Shown here one piece after another: positions 22,409 through 32,896 of a stretch of DNA of 64,000 nt. Below the pieces are notes generated by a model. It did not search any database. It had not been told where the DNA came from and saw only the letters and a list, made by a program, of their open reading frames with translations. Each line of letters opens with the position of its first letter. Position 1 is the stretch's first letter. This DNA is from Taiwanofungus camphoratus. Lineage: Eukaryota; Basidiomycota; Agaricomycetes; Polyporales; Taiwanofungaceae. A program made the position numbers and the translations under genes. The DNA is taken from the NCBI GenBank assembly GCA_003999685.1, contig CP021223.1, positions 806,001-870,000 of the forward strand. Direction: 5' to 3'.

Positions 22409-23373
22409 CGTTTGGCTGCCGAAGCCATCAAACATAACACCATGTCAACTTCATATGTTGCTCAACGGCTACTGGGTTGACCGTCACAACGCTACAGCTT
22501 CGTACAACAATGTAAGCTTTTACCTGGTGCTCCCTTGATTACGTCAGTCAGCTAGATTATTCGACAGGTACTCGAATGCAGCCGCTCTCACGATAGAGTG
22601 TATCTTGCAGACCCCAAATCTCGGATATTAGCCGGGTTTTTGGCCTGGTTCCACTGGATCGTAATGCCAAGCTTCGTCTCGTCAAATACGATGTCTGTGA
22701 AAATAGCGATTACAAGCTCATGTTAGTCCATCTGATTCTAAAGTGCCCAGCTTTTGCAAATCGATTAACACCCTGCGTGGCGTGATAGAGGTAAAGCCTT
22801 GTCACCACTTGCACAAACAGCGACTGATAGTCACCAATAACTGAAAGCAACAGCGGCGTCGCTAGCCTGGCATTATGAATGTCTAATTCTTATAGGTATT
22901 GTTTCTTCTTTCATTCGGTCTGCAATTTTATGCCACTTGAGTGTTGTGAAATTCGCCGTCTACTCTGCGCACGACCCTGGAAACGCAATACAGGCATACC
23001 GGTGACTGTCTCAGTGGGAATTTCAAGTACTACCGTCTTATATCCGCAAGAGTCTTGACTACACAACAATTAGACATGTCCGGCTTCGCGGACCCTGCAG
23101 CATGTCATATCATTGAAGTGTGGGGCTCGCACATCAGTAAAGACGGGGTGTAAGGCCGAACGGAGACGACAGTTACAATAACACAATGTTGGAATATAGG
23201 TAAGCATATGTTAGAATCAGGAACCGACCTTACTTGGACGAGCGGTTGAACGACCGTCCGCCGGTATGACCCTTTTGACTACATGAACTCCGTTCTGCAT
23301 GATATGAAATTTTTAAATTTCTCGTTGCATTGACGTGCGCCGCGCTCCCTGCCACACCTATTGGTGACGATGT
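22409..23373. other. gene-free spacer left of the methyltransferase region
   Basis: About 960 bases without a recognised gene. A plus-strand fragment around 22447-22625 reads like two short exons (NGYWVDRHNATASYNN, then YSNAAALTIECILQTPNLGY) joined at a GT..AG pair, but it stops soon after and has no recognised family. It may be the remnant of a gene. The rest is featureless. Confidence 0.3.
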
Positions 23374-25024
23374 CTAGGACGTATCGTCTCTCATCATCTC
23401 GATGATATGAGTCAAACCTCGACATTCCCAGATCTTCACCATCCGGAGGCCTGCACGCTTTGCGAGTGCCTTGAAATTGTCTGGTGTCCGCTCCATTCCA
23501 TTATGAATACTCAACATCACAAGATCATGCTGATTAGAGTATTTGTGAGCCCAACCGTGGTTCGCCGGGAGAGGAGCCGGAGCCGGCGTAAGATAGGGAG
23601 AACCAACAGTGGGATGAACCACTTGGTCTGCAATCAGGATGCGGGAATGGGGCCCCATGGCTTGACGAATGTTGAGGAGAATGGTGACACATTCATCGTC
23701 TGCCCAGTCGTGACTAATTTAGGATGAGAAGATACCAATAGATATAACAAGGCTGGAGAAGGGACGAACAGCAGATATCGCATGAAGTACACCTCAGCAT
23801 CTTTCACACGTTGCTCAGCGAATATGTTGTGAGGCATTAATCTAGTGCGCCCCGTTTGAATGGCGTCCGGTAACTCGCGACGCCAGACCCCTTCGGCTTG
23901 TTCCATCATAGGCGCGAGGTCTTGAATCACAAAGCATAATTGGGGGAACCTTTTTGCCAGACCGAGACTCATTCCACCTTGCAGGGATCATTATCTTAGT
24001 AAAATTACTGTCGCAGACAAGGGTCGATATCGAGACATACCAATTCCCCCTCCGACATCGACGACTAAGCTTCTCCCCAAAGCTTCCCAAGGATAATCTG
24101 ATGAGGAGATGTTTATGGTCGAATCACCATGCAGACCTCGGTCTGAATCTAGCTAGGACTAACCGGCATAGAGAGGAGCCTCATGTGCACGTCCGCCGCC
24201 AAGCATGGCAACGTTGAATACCTCAACTTCAGGGTGCACCGTTACGGTACCATCTGGTTGCCGGATTTCTTCTTCAAAATATTGCCACCACGATAAATTT
24301 GTCCCCACTGCCTCTTGAAACGCAGTCTCACACGGAGAATAGGACCGAGTCTTGACAGGGTCAAACAAGACTGCAGGCAGTCTGCCTGAAGCGGTATACA
24401 CGCCCATACCACTGTTGAGCATATCAGTTAAAACTAAACTTAATTTCTGAACGGGACAAGGCCTGACTGAAGAAAGATGTTGCACCGCAAGGGCTCGTTA
24501 TCAACAAGATGCTGGCTAGTCGGACTATTCGCGAAGTGATCTTTCTGGACTTCAGTGAAGATATGGACCGTACAAAGACATCGGAGGATCCGTGCTGGAA
24601 TTCCCGTCAGGAATGAAGCATCGGACTATTCTCCAAAGCGCTCACCCAACTTCTGTTCTTCTACTCCCACTTTCTTGCTGATGTCCTGGATAGGTACACC
24701 AACTTCTGGATCCGCGTGGGCCAAAACATCGGCAATGCGCCCTTCTGCAGCAATGTGCAATGCACGCGAGATGAAGTACTGTGTGCCTATCTCCATCAAC
24801 CGGCTCTGAGGTTCTTGCACAAGATCCATGCACATGCCGCAAGCACCGAGAACCACCCGACGAGCACTGTATAGCTCTGCAGAAGGAAGGAGAGGATGAA
24901 GAGGGGTGACCTCTGGAGAAGACTTCTGCGCTCCAGCTTCCCATTCCTTGATGACTACTTCCGAAGCATCGGACAGTAAGCGGACAACAGAACGCAATGT
25001 TTCCACCTGATCCGTGACTGTCAT
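23374..25024 (-). CDS. O-methyltransferase, paralogue 1
   Basis: This is a fungal class I SAM-dependent small-molecule O-methyltransferase of the plant-COMT-like family. It begins MTVTDQVETLRSVVRLLSDA. The dimerisation helices include GACGMCMDLVQEPQSRLMEI and AAEGRIADVLAHADPEVG. The methyltransferase part has SAM motif I (VVDVGGGIG then GMSLGLAKRFPQL), DLAPMMEQAEGVWRRELPD, and after an intron HDWADDEC, whose His is the expected catalytic base. The C-terminus is PANHGWAHKYSNQHDLVML, then NGMERTPDNFKALAKRAGL, ending RDDTS. Five or six introns sit at the same places as in the other two copies. It is closest to paralogue 3 in exon 1. About 460 residues. It appears intact; the substrate is unknown. 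Confidence 0.9.
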
Positions 25025-25479
25025 GGTTCTTGACTAAGGATAAACACGATTGTCAAGCAGATTTAGCGGGATGGAGCTTCAGAGGACAAGCTGTATGCTC
25101 CTGTACGTACCGGTATGCAGGAGAACAGCAAGATCACGCCGTTGATAGTTCACAATATGAAGATCTTCACGAGTGGGTCAATTCAGCAGACATGGCTCGT
25201 AGCTTTTAACTACCATTGAGCGCTGAATCGCATTCTGGAACGTGACAAGACGGAAGAATCGCATACTTGCGTGCATTACGGACCGCCGTTGATAAGGAGC
25301 TGTCACAGCTTGTGGAGAGATGTGTCCGGAAGCACGGATGATCATGTTCCAGAAGACTTCATTTCAAAGAACGAGTGGGAGCGACATCCCTCACAGGTGA
25401 CAGACGTACGGATATCAAATGAAAGTTGATTGTATGCGAACCAATACAATTAAGTAAGTCTTGTCCATCAAAAAAGTAA

Positions 25480-25558
25480 GGCCAGATTCGAACCTATGAT
25501 TCTGTGCATGCTCAAGTCGAGAGCACATTGCTTGTTGTCGCTAGTTCATGAGTTGTCC
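25480..25558 (-). repeat. tRNA-like fragment (possible SINE head)
   Basis: On the minus strand the sequence has a good B-box (AGGTTCGAATCT) preceded at tRNA-like spacing by an anticodon-type hairpin (stem TGCTC/GAGCA, 7-base loop) and a weak A-box. The acceptor ends do not pair and the base before the would-be anticodon is not T, so it is not a functional tRNA. A tRNA-derived SINE or decayed tRNA is possible. Confidence 0.25.
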
Positions 25559-26066
25559 TAACTTATAAGCGGCTTCACTTAATGCACAAGCGGGTCAAGC
25601 CCTCCAATCGGACTGAGGAGGTGGACAGTTAGCCGACGTTGAATGAAAGTTCTACTGTGTATACATACAGACGTTGAATGTAGGGCCGACATTCAGCCAG
25701 TCTCTGGCAACTTGCTTGGAGGAAGTTGTAAGTTCATTTCCTGAGCTCTTGCCAAGCGCCTCCTGTCTCTCGTAATCGAGAAGTCACGTAGAGATCGAGA
25801 GTTAAATTAAGTGTTCGTACCTGTCTTACGGTCCCTGTAGCAGTAGTGAGTGCACGATAAAACAACGAATCATCCTACGTAGCCTAGCGTTGAGTACTCA
25901 ATACTCAATTAGCAGCACAAGATCGATAAGTCAAGATGGCAATGCACACATTACAAGTAATCATGACTGGGAGTAGTGTGTCACATACCTAGCGGAGCAG
26001 AAATAATTACTGCTGTTTCAGCTGCAGTTCTAGCAGAGACAAGCCATCTATCCAACCGTTGGATGG

Positions 26067-26474
26067 GTTAGTCTCGGAACCAGCCGTTCGGAGCTGAATT
26101 TCTGCGCGACGAGACGCTCCTGAACGTCTGGTGGCTTTGCCCCCATGACGCCTGGGTCGATGACATCTCGCTGCAGAGAGGGCTAGCTTGATGTCCGTGC
26201 GCCGTCCCTACTGGTAATAAACTTGTTGATTGCTTGCTAAGACATCCTCAAACCTGACAAGGAAGAAGCATTTATTTAAATCTATCTAAGAATGTTGTGA
26301 ACTACGCATGCGAAGCACCCAATCCTCTGCAGTGAAATGTCACTCATGTAATTGCGGTGTTCTGAATGCATCCATTTCGTGAGTGCCATTTCACCGACCC
26401 AGGCGGGCACCAGACGTTCAGGAGCGTCTCGTCGCGCAGAAATTCAGCTCCGAACGGCTGGTTCTGAGACTACT
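26067..26474. repeat. large inverted repeat with 80-90 base arms
   Basis: The left arm (about 26067-26164) and right arm (about 26395-26474) are near-perfect reverse complements. They share a core that includes GTTCAGGAGCGTCTCGTCGC in the right arm and CCAGCCGTTCGGAGCTGAAT in the left. They differ by a short indel near the inner ends and a few substitutions. About 230 bases of unrelated DNA separate them. No transposase frame is inside. It could be a foldback (non-autonomous) transposon or an inverted tandem duplication. Confidence 0.8.
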
Positions 26475-26899
26475 AAGGAACTGATTTCAGAGGCCTTAGA
26501 AGCCTTCAGTAGCCCCCAGAAGCGGTCAGTTGGTCAGCTGTCGGAGCTTGAAATTTTCGGGGATTTCTGGTGCTCAGATTTCTCAGAACCTGAACTTTCA
26601 ATCTCGCACTGCGCAGCTTCCTGGACACGTATCATAGTAGAACTGGTACCAAATGTTTCATTAGTATATAAAATATATATTTTACAGTAGCACTAAGAAA
26701 AACATCAAGATGTGCTCATGTGGGAGCCAAAAGAGTATACTTCGGTCAGAGGCTTCAGACTTCCTGATGCATGTTTTGGGGTAGTATTGGATGAACTAAA
26801 GAGGGCTAGACTAGTGGATTCCTGTTAACCATACTTAGTAGTACTATGCCTAACCACGTATTCGGCACCTTGGAATCACACACGCCAGCGGAGTAGAAT

Positions 26900-27632
26900 G
26901 TACTATGGCTTCATGGGAACTGTAAAATTTTTGGCAGATCGTGAATAGCTCTGCAACCACTCAACAGTTTGACCTCGGAATTCCTCTAGACCGGGGGAAA
27001 ACCCTCAGCTAGATTATCGTCTACTCAGAAATTTTAATTGTGTAGGGGAGCGTTTGTGAGAACAATCCCGAGAATGCGTTTTGGAAGTGTAATGCAAAAC
27101 TTTGTCACACTATGTCACAGGCTGCCGATGCACGGCTTTGAACGGCAACTCAACGAGGTGTGGACTGGATTGAGAGGCTCGGTTCGAGTTGTCAAACAGT
27201 GCCATCCCTTGCCGAATCGGAGTTTTTAAGTGTGATTTCCTCTCTGAGGCTGTGTGGCTGAAGTTGTCACGCTCAAGCAATGTTTGTTGAATTGTATGAA
27301 ACCACGACAATTTCTTGTATAAAGAAATGAAGGGTCTGAATCAAAGGTGCTTGGCACTGACTCACTCAAATTTTCAGGAGGAACAGTGCACAGGATCGGA
27401 GTAGATCTGCTCATCAAGGTCAGGAAATCACCATGTCTGGGTCTCACAACAGCATATTTACATCTCGTAACATGGCTACGTTGTATATTTTCGTACCCAC
27501 ACTTGATGAACCATTAGAATACTATTGTATCTATAATTCAGCTAAGTTTTATGTGGTTTCGTGGTGTTTGTGGTGCTCGGGACAAGATTTTGCACTTCTA
27601 CGCCTTTTTACACTTCCCATGAAGCCATACTA
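26900..27632. mobile_element. non-autonomous TIR element (MITE-like), copy 1
   Basis: Terminal inverted repeats of about 25 bases bound the element: left TATGGCTTCATGGGAA then TGTAAA, right TTTACA then TTCCCATGAAGCCATA, with one central mismatch. There is no coding capacity in the 733 bases. A diverged copy in the same orientation lies at 58108-58650, sharing internal tracts such as GAGAACAATCCCGAGA, AAAGAAATGAAGGGTCTG and CATGTCTGGGTCT. No clear target-site duplication could be fixed by eye. Confidence 0.75.
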
Positions 27633-28651
27633 CTTAGTGGGGAGACCCCGTTAGTTAGACCATGGTCAATGAATTTGTCGCTGGATTGCCCGTGAACTCG
27701 TTGGATGCTCGTATCGAGGAGCGGGTACCGCCCTTGGTTCAACTAAGGCGATGGGGACAATTCTTCCAGTAGAATGACAAGTAATTTAAACACTACGACG
27801 AGTACAGTTCTGAGTACATAAAGTGGGATTCCTAAGATGATGTCTCTCTTGCCACTTCTGACTCGCCCGTTTCTTTGTCGTTGTTCAAGGTCCACGGTGA
27901 CTGTTCGGTCTAGCAGCTGATTGCGCGTTCTCCCTGTACTACCTCCTCTCGATGTCCGTCACACATATGTAGAAGCGAGAACACTATAGCGACAGATGGA
28001 TTCAGGAGCCTGGCTTTACTTACGATGATTCAAGTATTAACGGGGTGAGTGAGAAGACAGAGATCAAACGCGTTTCGAGTCGAAGACATGAACTCGAAAT
28101 GTCATTTCAACGTTGACGAGAAGACTCGCTTCGATACACTCATCACGGCAAACCCTGTTTTTCTGCATGAACTTGAATCCGAAATGATTGTGACGGTAGT
28201 AATGAACGTTTATTCTTGGTCGGTTTCGAATTCCAAATGCCAGCGACTCTCAAAATTGTGTATCAATCTTGCTCCCGGCTTTGAACAGCACCGCAGTTTT
28301 GGAGTTCGGGCACTAACGCCCAGGGCCCATTGTTGTTACTAGCAGTCAGAGTGCAGAAGGCGATTCCAAGTATCCAAAGCCATAGTCACAGATGGACTAG
28401 TAGTCCACTACTCTCGAGCAATTCATAATTGACCATGAGTTGGTCCTCAACCTGGTCACAACACAGCTACAAGAACATGGATATCCTCAGCCTGCAAAAG
28501 CTGAAATAAGAGTGACATCGTCCGAACGTTGATAACCTGACCCAACCAACCCAACCCTAACTTCAACGACAGCCATGTGTACCGGCTTATAAGCTTGCAT
28601 ACACCTTGGGAATCCGATCAAACCAATATTCATATATACATGAGTGAATCT
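27633..28651. other. gene-free spacer left of methyltransferase 2
   Basis: Only short frames occur; none resembles a protein I know. A local GC-poor tract and partial palindromes around 28060-28110 are seen. Nothing else is supportable. Confidence 0.3.
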
Positions 28652-30287
28652 TTAAAACGAATCGTCTCTCATCTCGGTGATATGAGTCAAGCCACGACAC
28701 TCCCACACTTTTACCACTCGCAATCCCGATCGCTTGGCAAGTGCACTGAAGTGGTCCGGCGTTCGCTCCATCCCATTGTGTATCGTCAACATGTTGAGAT
28801 CATGCTGGTTTGAGTACTTGTGAGCCCAACCGTAGTTGGCAGGAAGAGGGAACGGTGCTGGCTTGAGGAAAGGGGAGCCCACTGTCGGGTGTATCACTTG
28901 ATCGGCGATGAGGATGCGCGAGTTGGAATTCATAGCCTGGCGGATGTGGGAGAGTATTGCAACACACTCATCATCTGCCCAGTCGTGGCTACATGTGATA
29001 AAGGGTTAGTCAAGGTCAACAAACAAAGTAGAAAGCCAGCTAGGGAGACGAACAGAAGATATCGCATGAAGTAGACTTCTGCGCCTTTGACAGATTGCTC
29101 TGTAAACATGTCATGAGCCATCAACTTGGTGCGGCCTGTCTCAATAGCTTCGGGCAGCTCGCGCAACCAGATTGCATTCGCTTGCTGTATCATGGAAGGT
29201 AGGTCCTGGACGATGAATCGCAAGTTCGGAAATCTCCTAGCGAGGCCTAGACTCATACCACCTGTCGAGGCTCTCAGTGCCGTTTTTCGCTGAACTTGGA
29301 TGAGAACACATACCGACCCCTCCGCCAACATCGACGATAGTGCTTGACCCGAGTCCTTCCCAAGGATAATCTAAACGATGTCGGTGAAACCAAGACTATT
29401 AGTGTATGTTTATAGATGGACATACCAGCAAACAGGGGTGGTTCGTGTACCCGGCCACCGCCTACCATCGCAAGGTTGAAAATCTCGACATCAGGGCGTA
29501 GTTTCAGGGTCCCATCCAGCTGCCGGATGGGCTCCTCGAAGTACTCCCACAGGGTTAGTTTGGTCCCTACAGATTCCTGGAAGGCTGTCTCGCGCGGAGA
29601 GTACGAGCGAGTCTTGACAGGATCAAACAACACTGAGGGAAGCTTATGTGAAGCACCGTACATGTCCATGCCACTGCGCAAGGCACGTCAGTCGTGATTC
29701 TACTGAGTATTAATCAAGGTGTTACAAACTGGATGACGAGCCAGCACCGTAAAGGTTCGTTAGCAACCATATACTGACTGGTGGGACTATTTGCAAAATG
29801 GTCTCTTTGGACTTCAGCAAAGATGTGGATGGTACTCAGACAGCGTAGTAATCGTGCTGGAGCCGTCATCAGCTCTAGCCAATGATGAGATGATACAGAG
29901 GTTGTCACCAATTTTTTGTGCTTCAATCCCGACTTCTTTACCAATCTCCTGAATGGGCATGCCAATTTTCGGGTCCGCCTTGGCTAGGACGTCGGCAACG
30001 TGTCCTTCAGCGGCAATCTGCAATGCCCGGGAAATGTAGTATTGAGTGCCTATCTCCATGATGCGGCTCTGGGGTTCTTGGACGAGGTCCATACACATCC
30101 CACAAGCACCAAGAACCGTCCGACGAGCATCGAACAACTCCCCGGAGGGAAGAGGAGGAGTATAAGATTCTGTCTCTGGAGAAGACTCCTGTGCCTCAGA
30201 TTCCCATTCTTTGATGACCACCTCCGAGGCGTCCGTAAGCAAGCGGATAAGGGAACGCAGTTTATGCACTTTGTCCGCGACAGACAT
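28652..30287 (-). CDS. O-methyltransferase, paralogue 2
   Basis: Same family and intron layout as the copies at 23374 and 37088. It begins MSVADKVHKLRSLIRLLTDA and keeps GACGMCMDLVQEPQSRIMEI. The SAM motif is split by an intron (VDVGGGVG, then GMSLGLARRFPNLRFIVQD). HDWADDEC is present after the exon ending MRYLL, and the ending is ECRGLTHITEMRDDSF. In exon 1 it is clearly more diverged from paralogues 1 and 3 than they are from each other (ESYTPPLPSGELFDARRTVL; KADPKIGMPIQEIGKEVGIE), so it branched earlier or has changed faster. About 460 residues, apparently intact. Confidence 0.9.
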
Positions 30288-32896
30288 GGCTCTTACTTTA
30301 ATATCCGTATAGAAGCTGATTGAACTTGATGATGAGTTTGACAGTGTCAGACACCAATTTCCAGTCGCAATAACAATTGACTTACCAGTTACCGAGCAGT
30401 CTCAAGGGAAAGCTCTATACTAGACATGTCGATGGAATTCACAATTTTATTAAGCGAGGGGCGTCAAAGTGCGGCATCTTGGCACGCAAGGCACGGTCAC
30501 ACTTAACATATCGTCATCAAAAGAAGGGGAAGGCGGGACAGCTGTGGAGAATCAGAACGGCAACATTCCATAGTGTTAAATCTTTATCAGCGTGGATCAT
30601 CGGACTATGAGGTCTAGTAATGTTTCTCACAGACGTCTTAATTTTTAACTGCGAGTAGTCAGAATCCAAGATCAGGTCAAAGCACCTGCCCACCAAAAGC
30701 AGTAGTAACGGGTACAAGAGCGGTCAACCAGTGGTCAAATCGACAGCTCGTTTTACAAATATCTTCCATTCGGGCTCTTCTGAAGAATATAAAATCCAGC
30801 CCTTCCGCGTCTGAGCAACACCATCAACTTGGAAGACGGGTAAACGAATCATGCATATCAATGGTTCAGGATTTCGATATTGTGCCCCTTCGAGCCGGCG
30901 CAGCTGGCTGACGATGCGAAGAAAGCGGAACCCGAGTTCACATACAAGACAAGATGCCCTTAATTTGGGTCAGTTTCTCAAGGCGCTTCACCGCAGGATA
31001 AATGATGGACATACAACGGTCTTGCCCAGCGGTCCAGAAGCAATTTGCATGGTCATCCCGTAGATAAGGGCATACATAGGTAGGCTAGTCTTGAATAATG
31101 ACAGTAGCGATCACCAGACTACAGCAGTCCATGGAAGATCTATGATCCATCTAGGAGAAGTCATTGTAGAGCCCCTCATCAGCGGGAACATATGGTGTTC
31201 TGTGCCAACGATCCTTAGGATCCAGGAAGCTGACACGATGAGAGCGCTTCGCTGCACTATGGATAAGGCGGCAGACCCCAGAAGTGATTGAAGCTCATTT
31301 GAGGCATCAACAGGAATCACGCTCTGGTCAAAACCCCTAGTTTTCATTGTTCTAGTATTGAAAGAATCGAGTTAACCTACATCGGGTTTCTTTTGATTGA
31401 GAGGTACGTACCCTTCCGCGCTTCACAGATGCATGTTGAGACGTCAAGCAAGACAAAGGGAATTGGAGCATAAAATCTGGAAGCTCAGCAGAAATGAAAC
31501 AGTTAAAGCGAGCTTACAGGTAGCTGAAAGGAAACTGTCTTCGGTGACTTCATATCCTAAGTAGGCCTAATCGGTGAACGACCGCGGCGTGTGCCTATAT
31601 AAGGAAAGTTTCCCAGAGGCCACTTCGTCTACGCTTCCAGCCTCTTATCAATACCGTATCCTGCACCTAACTCATTCTCTTGGTCATCGGTATTACCTGC
31701 CACTTCAGTAGGAATACGAGGGAGGCCACTACTATGGCTGTCGACCCCGAGTCGTTGCTGGACTCTTGAGGCATCACTGCCAGTGCACGTAACTCTGGTC
31801 CGCCAATGCTCTCGACCGGTGTCACTGAAAGAGTGACTCAAGATAAGTTCCGCCATCCGCACTCGGTATGGAGTGAACCGTCAACGGGACCTTGTGGACG
31901 GACCCAGTCTTTTTGGGCGTGGGTGTGCGGACTGGAGTAAACTGAATGAGCGCTCAAATGACTTCGACCGAACGCCCGAGCGCAAGCGCAAACCTGTCCA
32001 ATTGCAGAAAAGTGAGTTTCCGATTGGAAGTTAGTGGATCAATGACTGGATTTTGTCATGAACTGCCTTTTACTGCTTCCACGTAAACAGAGCGTCTGGC
32101 TGCAAAGTAGCTATTCTAACTTCACACATTTCCATTCCAGATCGACCGAGGCCAATTCGAATCAATTATGGAAAGTGTATCTCAAGGGGTATTCTTTCTC
32201 CAGGAGCCGCACTTTGATCATAGGTAGAGTTTTCAGGAGGGGAACATATACCACTCAGAACAACATGGTGAGGCTCTCAAGCAACAGAAGGTGATTGGTA
32301 TTTTCTCATCCTGCGAGGCTCACGAGACAACGATTGCTAAGGCTTTTCTGCCTTAGTACATATCGGGAAAACGCACAGCAGACGATGCCGGCATGGTACG
32401 ATTCCTATCAGCAGAGTCTTGTAATTGGCTGAAATTTCCGCTCTCGGAGTGCAGGACGTATACAGTTTGGCCTCTGTGAACAACGGGCATTGTGTATTGT
32501 TATCGCTGCTCGGCCCTGCGAAGCCCGTGACTGTTCTGGTTTTGATGGTATGGGCGGTTAGATTGAGCCTTCCTTAGCCATTTTTGCTTCAGGTGCCCGG
32601 AGTGCGACGTTTTCACTCGTCGCCCTCGATTCTTGGCTATAGTCCCGTTTGGACACCTTTGATTTTCCCATCTTATAGTTCTGTGACAGGCGCAAGAAGC
32701 GAATTGTTCGTCTGTCATAATGACCACGCGTATGGTACGATAAATACGGATGGAAGGAGACGCTTCGCTAGGACCGCCGTATCCCCTAGCTTCTTGGGCC
32801 ATACACATTTCAATTTGACGAGCTTAAGCCTCTCGGTATTCTTACTCAAACACCGTTTAACCCCCTTGACCATCCATCCTCACACGCATACTAAGC
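30288..32896. other. gene-poor stretch with orphan TATA boxes
   Basis: 2.6 kb without a recognised gene. Two good TATA boxes stand without genes: TATAAAA at 30788-30794, with start codons at 30851 and 30861, and TATATAAG at 31596-31603, with a start codon at 31734 giving MAVDPESLLDS before a stop. Downstream of the second, coding-like sequence appears in another frame (DFDRTPERKRKPVQLQK, about 31950-32010). A minus-strand 78-codon frame ending at 31111 also looks protein-like (GTEHHMFPLMRGSTMTSP). These may be decayed or heavily spliced unknown genes. Confidence 0.3.

Noticed and set aside
25480-25558. Functional tRNA gene on the minus strand.
   Set aside because: The acceptor stem does not pair and the anticodon loop lacks the invariant T; kept only as a tRNA-like fragment.
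26352-26690. 112-codon plus-strand frame.
   Set aside because: It consists partly of the right arm of the inverted repeat, and the rest has no protein-like pattern.
31111-31347. 78-codon minus-strand frame with protein-like composition.
   Set aside because: No family recognised and no exon joins that extend it without stops; recorded only in the gap note.
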